Shown here: piece by piece, positions 1 to 7,135 of the stretch
How positions within the stretch are numbered: position 1 is the first letter of the stretch
Layout of the letters: each line of letters opens with the position of its first letter
From: Jeotgalibaca arthritidis
GTDB taxonomy: Bacteria; Bacillota; Bacilli; Lactobacillales; Aerococcaceae
NCBI RefSeq assembly: GCF_011100465.1
Contig: NZ_CP049740.1
Span: 310,001 to 374,000 of the forward strand
DNA length: 64,000 nucleotides
Direction: 5' to 3'
Made by a program: the position numbers and the translations under genes
Notes under the pieces: generated by a model
Database searches by the model: none
Seen by the model: the letters and a program-made list of their open reading frames with translations, nothing else
What the model was told of the DNA's origin: nothing

Positions 1-264
1 TTTTTTAAAGTCATTACGGTGTTTTATTATAAAATCCTTTAATGCTCTAGGGTAAAGACCGATAATGACTAGATCTGCTTGTTGTAAAATCGTTTCGTTA
101 GCAGTCTCCCCGTAGTCAATCATTCCTTCACTTAGAGCCGTTTGTAGTGTTTCTTCATCTGGATCAATTGCTAAAACACGTTCACCAGCTTGGGGGTATT
201 TTTTTAATGCCTTGGCGAAGGAACCGCCAACGACACCTAGACCTACAATTGCAATAGTTGTCAT
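1..264 (-). CDS. tyrA: Prephenate dehydrogenase (partial, C-terminus beyond window)
   Basis: The N-terminal 88 residues are visible; the rest runs off the window edge. The protein opens with a Rossmann dinucleotide-binding motif, GLGVVGGS, directly after a short beta strand, and an acidic residue (AIDPD) follows about 25 residues later, as expected for an NAD-binding fold. Prephenate dehydrogenase oxidatively decarboxylates prephenate to 4-hydroxyphenylpyruvate in tyrosine synthesis. The start ATG is seven bases past the stop of the prephenate dehydratase gene, so the two are co-transcribed and share the upstream attenuator. The neighbour makes TyrA much more likely than another NAD-binding dehydrogenase, but the catalytic part is not visible. 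Confidence 0.85.
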   Translation of the reverse strand, partial: MTTIAIVGLGVVGGSFAKALKKYPQAGERVLAIDPDEETLQTALSEGMIDYGETANETILQQADLVIIGLYPRALKDFIIKHRNDFKK

Positions 265-270
265 CTCTTT

Positions 271-1113
271 CTATCCCTTCTTATTGGTTAATGCGGAATC
301 AAACCTTCCTAATACTTGAAGGTGTTCAGAAACCTGTTCTAAGGTTTGCCATAATAATTCGAATGGGACAGTAGATTTTGAAACATCCACTTCCATAAAG
401 AACCCGTAAGCAAATGGTTTACCAGCAATTGGACGCGCGTTAAGTGATTCCATATTACAGTCAAATAAGGTAAAAACTTGGAGTAGCTTAGCTAATGCGC
501 CTGATTCGTGTTTGGTCTCAATGTAAAGCGATAAAATGTCGCCTTTTAGGGTGACTTTTTCATTCGGAGCCATAATATAAAAACGAGTGGTATTCATGGA
601 TTCTGTTTGAACACTAGCTGCTAGTTGCTTTAAGCCATAGAGTTCACCCGCTCGTTTACTTGCTAAGGCGGCTTGGTGAATACTACCTTCTTCCGCTATA
701 AACTGGGCAGATTTAGCTGTATCTTCATAAGCTTTAGCTGTGATATGCGGATGATTAGCGAAAAAGGTATCGCACTGAGATAGGGCTTCTGGATGCGAAT
801 AAGCTTCTGTAATGGTGTTAATCTCGCTAGTCTCTAGCCCCCATAAATAGTGCTGGATGGATTGATAATTTTCGTCAATTGCTACTAGAGACCGATAACG
901 TAACAAATCAACCGTTCGAGCGATAAGGCCTGTCGTCGAATTTTCGACTGGTATGACGATTAAATCAAGATGGCCGTCTTCTATCTCATCGATTAATGCT
1001 TTAAAAGATGAATAACCAATCGCTGTCGCATCTTGCAATTGATGTGCTTGTTTATATTCTTGTAAGGCTGTTTCACTATAAGATCCCGGAACACCTTGAT
1101 AACCAATTTTCAT
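271..1113 (-). CDS. pheA: Prephenate dehydratase
   Basis: This 280-residue cytoplasmic enzyme converts prephenate to phenylpyruvate, the committed step of phenylalanine synthesis. The N-terminal catalytic domain starts with GYQGVPGSYSE and contains PVENSTTG and the TTRF motif near residue 180, where the conserved Thr-Arg-Phe sits. A C-terminal ACT domain follows (about 195-275) with the GALAKLL stretch; the usual ESRP effector motif reads LNARP here, so feedback binding may differ. Length is normal for a monofunctional PheA without a chorismate mutase domain. It is preceded by a good ribosome site (GGGGG eight bases upstream) and by a terminator/leader-peptide attenuator, and is followed at once by tyrA. 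Confidence 0.95.
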   Translation of the reverse strand: MKIGYQGVPGSYSETALQEYKQAHQLQDATAIGYSSFKALIDEIEDGHLDLIVIPVENSTTGLIARTVDLLRYRSLVAIDENYQSIQHYLWGLETSEINTITEAYSHPEALSQCDTFFANHPHITAKAYEDTAKSAQFIAEEGSIHQAALASKRAGELYGLKQLAASVQTESMNTTRFYIMAPNEKVTLKGDILSLYIETKHESGALAKLLQVFTLFDCNMESLNARPIAGKPFAYGFFMEVDVSKSTVPFELLWQTLEQVSEHLQVLGRFDSALTNKKG

Positions 1114-1133
1114 TATAATTCCCCCTATTTCAA

Positions 1134-1399
1134 TAAAAAAACTCTACCCAGAAATAATCTAAGTAGAGTACATAAGGTTTTCTCCCGTTGTTACAACATA
1201 TCAGGAATTACCTTGCCGTTCAGCCACTTTGTTATTTCAAGCGGCAATCAAACGCAGATAAGCCACCTTAGATATGATGAAAAAATCATTCGCTCATACC
1301 ACAGGTTGGCATGAACGCTATCTAAAGTAGCTAAAATATGTGATTGATTGACTAGCAAGTTTAATAGACATGATATAACCTCTTTTCATTTATGCTTCC
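1134..1399 (-). promoter_or_regulatory. Transcription attenuator of pheA-tyrA
   Basis: The leader ends in an intrinsic terminator (hairpin 1141-1169, 12 bp with two G-U pairs, then a run of U at 1135-1140). The segment 1261-1273 (AUCUAAGGUGGCU in RNA) can pair perfectly over 13 bp, with two G-U pairs, with the end of the leader-peptide ORF (1320-1332). Alternatively its first seven bases pair with CUUAGAU in the 5' arm of the terminator. These exclusive pairings are the classical attenuator design: a ribosome stalled on the Tyr/Phe codons masks the first segment and frees the second to disrupt the terminator. A further 10-bp hairpin lies directly after the peptide stop codon. Confidence 0.8.
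1318..1371 (-). CDS. Phe/Tyr leader peptide of the pheA-tyrA attenuator
   Basis: A 17-codon ORF starts 30-odd bases after the predicted transcription start, with the ribosome site AGAGG seven bases before its ATG. The peptide ends TYFSYFR, so five of its last seven codons before the stop are Tyr, Phe, Ser, Tyr, Phe. This is the hallmark of a leader peptide for ribosome-mediated attenuation of an aromatic amino-acid operon. The last codons and stop (1320-1332) form the first arm of a 13-bp pairing with 1261-1273. A second leader peptide with almost the same ending lies at 28445-28507. Function is inferred from position, codon content and RNA pairing. Confidence 0.85.
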   Translation of the reverse strand: MSIKLASQSITYFSYFR

Positions 1400-1428
1400 A
1401 TCCTACATGAGTTTTAGCTAAAAAACAA
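1400..1428 (-). promoter_or_regulatory. Sigma-A promoter of pheA-tyrA
   Basis: TTGTTT (1423-1428), 17-base spacer, TAGGAT (1400-1405). Transcription would start near 1393 and place the leader-peptide ORF at the 5' end of the message. Confidence 0.65.
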
Positions 1429-1437
1429 GATATTTTC

Positions 1438-2154
1438 TCATTTATTTCTCATCTGATTGTAAAAGTTTATCACTGAGTCAATTAGAGCACTCGGCTGTGC
1501 AATAAAAAAGTCATGTTGACCATTGGGAACAATCGTCAAATCTGCATTTGGTATCAGAGTCGCCATTTGTTTCGTATGACTGAGCGGAATAACATCTAAC
1601 TCCCCCGCCATCACTAAAACAGGGCAACTAATCGCTTTTAAATCAGACTCTTCTAAGGCTAGTTGGTCTAACATTAATCGCAAGATGCTCTCTTTTCTTT
1701 TTTGCTCTTCAGATGGCGCTAGCTGTCTTAACTGCTTTAACTCTTCCAACAATTCACTGTATAAAGGTTCAACTAATGCGGTTTGATCATAGTTAGCTCC
1801 CATAATGGTTAGTGACGTTACACGCTTTGGATAATGGGCTGCTAAATAGAGACCAATATTACCACCATCGCTAAATCCAATGATATGAACGGATTTCAAC
1901 TGATTAGCATCCATTAAACAGACAATATCTTCTGCAATTTGTTGAAAAGTCAACAACTCAACAGCAAAGTCTGATTTGCCATGACCTCTTGTGTCGAGCG
2001 CATAAACCGCGTAATTCTCGGTAAAGGCGTCAAAAATACCTGAAAAAATATCAGCATTCTCATTGTTACCATGTAGAAAGAGGATGGCCTCCCCTTCGCC
2101 AGCTTGTAGGTAACGTAATTTACCTAGCTTTGTTTCAAGGTAGTGTTCATTCAT
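1438..2154 (-). CDS. Alpha/beta-fold hydrolase
   Basis: A 238-residue protein with a complete alpha/beta hydrolase pattern: HGNNEN oxyanion-loop motif near residue 29, DTRGHGKS near 54, nucleophile elbow GFSDGG near 94, an acidic residue in AGELDVIP near 183 and a catalytic histidine in GQHDFF near 213. No signal peptide or membrane segment is seen, so it is cytoplasmic. The substrate cannot be told from sequence; esters, peptides (proline-iminopeptidase-like) or lactones are all possible. Its start overlaps the end of ung by eight bases, so the two are translationally coupled, although a functional link is not obvious. Confidence 0.85.
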   Translation of the reverse strand: MNEHYLETKLGKLRYLQAGEGEAILFLHGNNENADIFSGIFDAFTENYAVYALDTRGHGKSDFAVELLTFQQIAEDIVCLMDANQLKSVHIIGFSDGGNIGLYLAAHYPKRVTSLTIMGANYDQTALVEPLYSELLEELKQLRQLAPSEEQKRKESILRLMLDQLALEESDLKAISCPVLVMAGELDVIPLSHTKQMATLIPNADLTIVPNGQHDFFIAQPSALIDSVINFYNQMRNK

Positions 2155-2833
2155 CTAGATTATCCTCAAGCTGCCAATCGATTGGTGTCTTTCCTCGTTT
2201 TATTAATTCTTCATTTATTTTTGAGAAAGGTTTTGTTCCAAAAAACCCACGATGAGCAGACAAGGGACTCGGATGGGGTGCCGTTAAAATAATGTGTTTT
2301 TCACTATCAATTAAGGCTGTCTTAGCAATCGAGGCATTTCCCCATAAGACAAAAATAACCGGTTCTTGCCGCTTGTTAAGTGCACGAATAACCGCATCCG
2401 TCAGCATCTCCCAACCTTTACCGCGGTGGGAATAAGCTTGACCTTGTCGAACAGTGAGAACGGTATTGAGTAGGAAGACACCTTGATCTGCCCATTTTCT
2501 CAAGTCGCCATGGTTGGCAGCTTTGATTCCTAAATCAGATGCTAATTCCTTATATATATTTCTCAATGATGGTGGTATAGCGACACCTTTTTGAACAGAG
2601 AAGCTTAGCCCATGAGCTTGGTTAGGTCCATGATATGGATCCTGCCCTAAAATGACCACTTTCACTGCTTGGTAAGGGGTCCGTTCAAAAGCTTCCCAAA
2701 TGTGGTCCATCTCTGGATAGATGGTTTGCGTTTGATATTCTTCTTTTAAAAAGTTCCGCAACTGTTGGTAGTAGGCGGACTGAAATTCCTCTTCTAGGAG
2801 ATTTTGCCAATCATTATGAATGATTTGTTTCAT
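2147..2833 (-). CDS. ung: Uracil-DNA glycosylase (family 1)
   Basis: Removes uracil from DNA to start base-excision repair. The water-activating motif GQDPYHG appears near residue 62, the uracil-binding FLLNTVLTV stretch near 120, and the DNA-intercalating HPSPLSAHRGFFG loop near 185. The 228-residue length is typical. I place the start at the ATG at 2833 (MKQIIHN), eight bases after the ribosome site AGAGGTG, rather than at an upstream GTG that overlaps that ribosome site. The last codons overlap the hydrolase gene start. Confidence 0.95.
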   Translation of the reverse strand: MKQIIHNDWQNLLEEEFQSAYYQQLRNFLKEEYQTQTIYPEMDHIWEAFERTPYQAVKVVILGQDPYHGPNQAHGLSFSVQKGVAIPPSLRNIYKELASDLGIKAANHGDLRKWADQGVFLLNTVLTVRQGQAYSHRGKGWEMLTDAVIRALNKRQEPVIFVLWGNASIAKTALIDSEKHIILTAPHPSPLSAHRGFFGTKPFSKINEELIKRGKTPIDWQLEDNLDE

Positions 2834-2943
2834 TTTTAGCACCTCTCGTCCTTATTTGTTATATTTTAACACACTTCAGATTGTCCATTTTCTTCTATTT
2901 AATGATAAACTAGTAGCAGAACACTATAATGGGAGGTTTTTTC

Positions 2944-3813
2944 GTGATTGAATTAATTGTTTCAGATATGGATGGTACCTTATTAAATAATAAATTAGCT
3001 GTTTCTGATACCAATCGTGAAGCGATTGAATATGCAGAACGTAAAGGCATTAAGTTTATGGTTGCAACTGGACGTGGGTATACAGAAGCCGTTCCTGCCT
3101 TAAAAGAAGCAGGTATTTCTTGTCCTATGATTACCGTTAATGGCGGCCAACTCTTCGATGAAGCGGGTAACTTGATCGCTAATATTGGGATTGATAAAGC
3201 ACGGATTCGCCGTATCCTTGATTTTGTGAGATCAAAAGGATTATATGCCGAAATCGTTACGACAAAAGGTGTCTTTTCAGATGATAAGGTCGGTCGTATC
3301 GAAACGATGACAACCTTATTACAAACAACTAATCCTGATACAACCTTTAAAATGGCACTTGTCTTAGCTCTAAGTCGTCTGGAATTATTGAATATTCATT
3401 ACGTGAATCATTTTGATGAGGTTTTAGATGACGATAGTTCTCAAATATTAAAAGTGTTAGTCTTTAGTAATATCGGACAACCCGAATTGCAAGTCATTCG
3501 AGAAGAATTTGAAACAGATGAGGAACTGATTATTACCTCTTCTTTCTTTAACAATATTGAAATTAACCATGTTGAAGCACAAAAAGGAATTGCGGTTGAA
3601 CGCTTCGCTAAAGAAATGGGTATTTCAATGGAAAATGTGATGACAATTGGTGATAACTTTAACGATGCATCTATGCTTAAAAATGCAGGTGTCAGCTTTG
3701 CGATGGGAAATGCTGAAGAAGGCGTTAAAGCGATTGCCAAATATGTGACATCAACCAATAATGAGAATGGCGTAGCTGATGCTATTTTCAGAGCAATTAA
3801 CGAAAAATTATAA
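2944..3813 (+). CDS. Cof-type HAD-superfamily hydrolase
   Basis: The protein opens with the HAD nucleophile motif DMDGTLL, carries the motif II threonine in VATGRG near residue 45, a conserved lysine near 205, and motif IV GDNFNDASML near 235, followed by GNAEEGVKAIAKYVT. This is the Cof/YidA (IIB cap) family of cytoplasmic phosphatases acting on sugar phosphates or flavin/nucleotide phosphates; the substrate cannot be assigned. The start is taken as GTG at 2944, seven bases after GGGAGG (2931-2936); an ATG at 2929 overlaps that ribosome site. A second Cof-type gene lies at 35236-36030. Confidence 0.9.
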   Translation: MIELIVSDMDGTLLNNKLAVSDTNREAIEYAERKGIKFMVATGRGYTEAVPALKEAGISCPMITVNGGQLFDEAGNLIANIGIDKARIRRILDFVRSKGLYAEIVTTKGVFSDDKVGRIETMTTLLQTTNPDTTFKMALVLALSRLELLNIHYVNHFDEVLDDDSSQILKVLVFSNIGQPELQVIREEFETDEELIITSSFFNNIEINHVEAQKGIAVERFAKEMGISMENVMTIGDNFNDASMLKNAGVSFAMGNAEEGVKAIAKYVTSTNNENGVADAIFRAINEKL

Positions 3814-3871
3814 TTAAGGTAACACTTTGCTCCCCTTCTTCGTCTTTAAAGATAGAAGGGAGTTGTTAAAA

Positions 3872-4021
3872 ATGGACCAATACATGGAATTAATTAGCAA
3901 TACGGGCTTTCCAATCGTTATTTCTCTCTACTTATTAAGTAGAATGGAGAAAAAATTGGATTCTCTCGTTAATGCGATTGATAAGCTGTGCGAGTCTTAC
4001 ACGACAGCGAATAAGCGTTAA
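3872..4021 (+). CDS. YvrJ-family small membrane protein
   Basis: A 49-residue protein starting [16 protein letters not shown], with one hydrophobic segment (residues 11-24) and a charged tail containing [10 protein letters not shown]. This matches the short YvrJ family of Firmicutes, small phage-holin-like or regulatory peptides whose function is not settled. The start is the ATG at 3872, preceded by GAAGGGAG; the open frame extends upstream but without another ribosome site. It lies 58 bases after the HAD gene and is closed by its own terminator, so it may be read from the HAD promoter. Confidence 0.75.
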   Translation: MDQYMELISNTGFPIVISLYLLSRMEKKLDSLVNAIDKLCESYTTANKR

Positions 4022-4029
4022 ACTCGGCG

Positions 4030-4061
4030 AGACCTCTTTCATTTTTGAAAGTGGTCTTTTT
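4030..4061 (+). terminator. Intrinsic terminator after yvrJ-like gene
   Basis: AGACCTCTTTC / GAAAGTGGTCT hairpin with a six-base loop followed by TTTTTC, nine bases after the yvrJ-like stop codon. Confidence 0.75.
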
Positions 4062-4173
4062 CATTTCTCATTTTTTTCTCATTGTGTTCTTTTTAAATGG
4101 TGGTTTTTTTGATAGAATGGTTAGGAGTAATGGAAATGGGCTTGCAAACAGCTTGCCTGAAAGGAGAATCATG

Positions 4174-4908
4174 ATGGCAGACGCAAAAGTTCTGGTTCAA
4201 GATTTAAAAAAGAGTTTCGGAGATAATGAAGTATTAAAAGGTATTGATATGACAATTACAGAAGGTGAAGTCGTTTGTATTATTGGTCCTTCTGGTTCTG
4301 GGAAAAGTACATTCCTCCGTTGTTTAAATGGTTTGGAAGAAATCTCTGGTGGAGCAGTTCTCGTCGATAATGTTGACATTACCAATCCTAAAACAGATAT
4401 TAATAAAGTTCGAGAAGAGATTGGTATGGTTTTCCAACATTTTAATCTTTTCCCTCACTTAACGGTAGCTGAAAATATTACACTTGCTCCTGTTGAATTA
4501 AAACGAATGTCTAAAGAAGAAGCAAAGAAAAAAGCTTTGGAATTATTGCAAACAGTTGGCTTAGTCGAAAAAGCAGATGTTTTCCCTAATTCACTATCAG
4601 GTGGACAAAAACAACGTGTCGCTATTGCACGTGCTCTTGCTATGAATCCTGATATTATGCTGTTTGATGAACCAACATCAGCACTAGACCCTGAAATGGT
4701 TGGGGAAGTTTTAGAAGTTATGAAGCAGCTTGCTAAAGATGGGATGACAATGGTTGTCGTTACCCATGAGATGGGCTTTGCCCGCGAAGTTGGTGACCGG
4801 GTGATTTTTATGGATGGTGGTTATATCGTTGAAGAAGGTACACCAGTTGATGTCTTCCAAAATCCGCAGCATCTACGTACTCAAGATTTCTTAAATAAAG
4901 TGCTATAA
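4174..4908 (+). CDS. Polar amino-acid ABC transporter ATP-binding protein (orphan)
   Basis: A GlnQ-type ATPase of 244 residues with Walker [11 protein letters not shown]-loop [12 protein letters not shown], signature LSGGQKQR, Walker [13 protein letters not shown] and switch histidine VVVTHEMGF. It would power a polar amino-acid importer at the cytoplasmic face. The start is the second of two adjacent ATGs, seven bases after AAGGAG. No permease or binding protein is adjacent, and it is closed on both sides by terminators, so it must serve permeases encoded elsewhere or be a surplus copy. It closely resembles the ATPase at 59782-60504, which does sit in a full transporter operon. Confidence 0.9.
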   Translation: MADAKVLVQDLKKSFGDNEVLKGIDMTITEGEVVCIIGPSGSGKSTFLRCLNGLEEISGGAVLVDNVDITNPKTDINKVREEIGMVFQHFNLFPHLTVAENITLAPVELKRMSKEEAKKKALELLQTVGLVEKADVFPNSLSGGQKQRVAIARALAMNPDIMLFDEPTSALDPEMVGEVLEVMKQLAKDGMTMVVVTHEMGFAREVGDRVIFMDGGYIVEEGTPVDVFQNPQHLRTQDFLNKVL

Positions 4909-4914
4909 TTAGAA

Positions 4915-4948
4915 AAAGTCGAGAAGGATGATCTTCTCGACTTTTTTT
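4915..4948 (+). terminator. Intrinsic terminator after orphan ATPase
   Basis: Perfect 10-bp stem AGTCGAGAAG / CTTCTCGACT with a six-base loop, followed by seven T. Confidence 0.9.
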
Positions 4949-5011
4949 GCAGATAAATGTGAGTTGAATAGATTGCTTGGCTTTCTACTTACTCTACCGT
5001 TCGCAATGTCA

Positions 5012-5043
5012 AACAGAAAAGCACAACCGCTAAACGGTTGTGC
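5012..5043 (-). terminator. Intrinsic terminator of the 3D-domain gene
   Basis: On the minus strand a hairpin GCACAACCG / CGGTTGTGC (5021-5043) starts a few bases past the stop codon and is followed by TTTTCTG. Confidence 0.7.
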
Positions 5044-5049
5044 TTTGTT

Positions 5050-6249
5050 TTAGTTCAATATTTTAATTGTTAATGTTTGACGACCAAAGTCATAGCAAGC
5101 TTGTAAGTCTTCCATATGAAGGTCAATTTTATTTCCAATGATTGCTGATCCGGTATCTCCTGCAATAGCAATTCCGTATCCTGGTACTTCAACAATTGAC
5201 CCTAGAGGAACAACACTTGGGTCAACAGCAATAACCATTGGATTCACTCTTAAGTCAATACCTGTACGCGTAAAATTGGTTAAGTATGGCTCATTACGAG
5301 AATAGGCAGTTGCGACAACTGTTAAGGTCTTTCCATCTGTACTTGGAGTTGGGGTTTCTGCAATCGTGTCCTCTTTTTCAGTAGGATTAGTTGTTTGAAC
5401 AGGCGTCTTGTTTACCGATTCTTTAGCTGCAGCTTCTTCAGCTCTTGCCCGTTCTTCTGCTTTAGCTTGAGCAGCTAATACAGCGCGTTCTGCTTCTTCT
5501 TGTGCATGAATTTCAGCTTGTTTGGCAGCTTCTTCAGCAGCGATGCGATCAGCTTCTGCTTTCTCAGCTGCTTCTTTTTCTTGACGGGCCACTTCAGCTA
5601 GACGATTTTCTTCGGTTGTTTTATCAGTTAAAATTTCTTGCAAGACAAGCTCATTATTAGATAAAACGGTCTGAAGTTCTTCCAATTCAGTATGAAGAGA
5701 GTCCGTTTCGATACGAGCCAATTCAGCCTTGGCTTTTCCATCTGCAACTTCTTGAGCGAGACGATTTTCCAAAGCAATCATTTTCTTTTCTTCTTCTATG
5801 GCTAATTCGATTCGTTCGTTATCAGCTGCTTGAAGTTGGCCAATTAGAATAAACTTAGCTAAAAAGTCTGAAAAGTTATCTGACTTTAGCAACATTAAAA
5901 TACGGTTGTCAGAAGATGGGCTTGTTTGTAAAGCGACTAATCGTTCTTTCAATTGATTTTTCCGAGCTGCTATGACTTCTTTTTGCTTGTCAATTTCTTC
6001 TAATGTTTTTTCTTGCTGGGTTTCTATCTCTGCTACTTCAAGATTTAAGCTGTCTAGTTCAGATTTTCGCTCATTAATCGACATCAGCATCGTGCTAATA
6101 TCGCCTTGTAATGCTTGAATTTCTTCCGTTTTCTTTTGTTCTTGCGCATTCAACTGCTCTAATGTTGACGCATGAATCGGTGTTGCTAACAACAGTTGTC
6201 CTGCTAAACTAGCAAGAAGAACTTTTCCGAGCTTACGACTTTTACTCAC
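5050..6249 (-). CDS. Secreted coiled-coil protein with C-terminal 3D domain (cell-wall lytic type)
   Basis: From the GTG at 6249 the protein is 399 residues: a signal peptide (KLGKVLLASLAGQLLLATPIHA), a long coiled coil (about 30-280, rich in E, K, Q and A) like that of PcsB/CwlO-type proteins, an Ala/Glu-rich linker, and a C-terminal 3D domain with the three conserved aspartates in VDPSVVPLGS, GDTGSAI and NKIDLHM. Such proteins act in the cell wall as lytic transglycosylase-like or resuscitation-type factors. The GTG start has AGAGG nine bases upstream and lies after a TATAAT (6284-6289); upstream in-frame ATGs would precede that promoter element. A WalR-type box lies further upstream. The 3D domain is paralogous to that at 30219-30962. 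Confidence 0.85.
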   Translation of the reverse strand: MSKSRKLGKVLLASLAGQLLLATPIHASTLEQLNAQEQKKTEEIQALQGDISTMLMSINERKSELDSLNLEVAEIETQQEKTLEEIDKQKEVIAARKNQLKERLVALQTSPSSDNRILMLLKSDNFSDFLAKFILIGQLQAADNERIELAIEEEKKMIALENRLAQEVADGKAKAELARIETDSLHTELEELQTVLSNNELVLQEILTDKTTEENRLAEVARQEKEAAEKAEADRIAAEEAAKQAEIHAQEEAERAVLAAQAKAEERARAEEAAAKESVNKTPVQTTNPTEKEDTIAETPTPSTDGKTLTVVATAYSRNEPYLTNFTRTGIDLRVNPMVIAVDPSVVPLGSIVEVPGYGIAIAGDTGSAIIGNKIDLHMEDLQACYDFGRQTLTIKILN

Positions 6250-6350
6250 TTGGGCTCGCCTCTTTCTTTTCAGATTCCTATCCATTATACGCTTTGTTAT
6301 GGAGTGGGGGGTTTCATTTCTCTTACGATTCAATGTCAAAACGACTGTTT

Positions 6351-6367
6351 TGTAACAAGTTTGTAAT
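6351..6367 (+). promoter_or_regulatory. Candidate WalR (YycF) box
   Basis: TGTAAC-AAGTT-TGTAAT fits the WalR/VicR consensus of two TGTWAN hexamers separated by five bases. It lies between the divergent wall-protein gene and the deoxyribosyltransferase gene. WalRK commonly controls coiled-coil and 3D-type wall hydrolases, which makes the minus-strand gene the likelier target, although the box reads on the plus strand. Confidence 0.5.
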
Positions 6368-6449
6368 ATAGTTTAGTTCGAAATTCCTTTGCTTCCACAC
6401 TCTCAGATTGCTATCATAGAAGAATATACAAGTGAAAAGGAGATTAACT

Positions 6450-6932
6450 ATGTCTAAAAAAGCTTATTATGCAGCCCCTCTTTTTTCAGAAATGGAACTG
6501 CAATACAACCGTTATTTAACCGATTTAATAAAAAAAGAATTCTCAGATTTAGATATTTATATCCCTCAAGATCAAGGCGATATCAACGATAAAAATGCCT
6601 ACGCTGATTCAATAATGATTGCAAAATATGATACAGATGCCCTTCTTGCTTCTGATATTATGATTGCTGTTTTAGATGGCGCAACAATTGATGTTGGTGT
6701 TGCAACTGAAATTGGTGTTGCTTATCAAGCAGGTATTCCCGTTATCGGCTTGTACACGGATTCTCGCCAACAAGGAGCAACTAATCCTCAAAAATTAGAA
6801 GCGCTACAAACGATTGCCGAGTCACAATTTTCATACGCAAACTTGTATACAATCGGTCTTATCAAAACAAATGGTATAGTTGTCGGCAACTCAACAGACC
6901 TACTCAAAGAAATTCATCGTTATCTAAACTAA
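6450..6932 (+). CDS. Nucleoside 2-deoxyribosyltransferase
   Basis: A 160-residue cytoplasmic enzyme of the nucleoside 2-deoxyribosyltransferase family, which swaps bases between 2'-deoxyribonucleosides during nucleoside salvage. The substrate loop YYAAPLFSEMELQYN lies at residues 5-19, an aspartate-bearing VLDG near 72, and the catalytic glutamate in VGVATEIGVAYQAG near 83. Start ATG at 6450 follows AAAAGGAG by six bases. It is a single-gene unit ended by a strong terminator. A deoxynucleoside kinase at 37636-38307 would use the same salvage pool. Confidence 0.9.
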   Translation: MSKKAYYAAPLFSEMELQYNRYLTDLIKKEFSDLDIYIPQDQGDINDKNAYADSIMIAKYDTDALLASDIMIAVLDGATIDVGVATEIGVAYQAGIPVIGLYTDSRQQGATNPQKLEALQTIAESQFSYANLYTIGLIKTNGIVVGNSTDLLKEIHRYLN

Positions 6933-6935
6933 CAT

Positions 6936-6977
6936 AGCGGCATCAGGAAGAATTGACTTCCTGATGCCGCTTTTTTT
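6936..6977 (+). terminator. Strong intrinsic terminator
   Basis: Perfect 15-bp stem AGCGGCATCAGGAAG / CTTCCTGATGCCGCT with a six-base loop, followed by seven T. Confidence 0.95.
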
Positions 6978-6994
6978 ATGTTGATGGTTAAAAC

Positions 6995-7037
6995 TGTCGA
7001 GTGGGCGATTATAAAGCAACCACTCGACACTTTTTAA
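6995..7037 (+). terminator. Second hairpin with T-tract upstream of ppx
   Basis: GTCGAGTGG / CCACTCGAC stem with a 15-base loop, followed by ACTTTTTAAG. It stands between the strong terminator and the ppx ribosome site. It may be a backup terminator, or an attenuator if a promoter lies between; no convincing promoter was found. Confidence 0.45.
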
Positions 7038-7135
7038 GAGTTTAACACTTTTCGTGAATTGAAAATGATAATTTCATGACAAAATGCCTTTCTTTCTATA
7101 AAATGACCTTAAGAGAATACTTAGGAGGACGCTTT

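Noticed and set aside
1096..1314. ORF of 72 codons on the plus strand upstream of pheA
   Set aside because: It runs antisense through the attenuator, has no ribosome site and an implausible composition.
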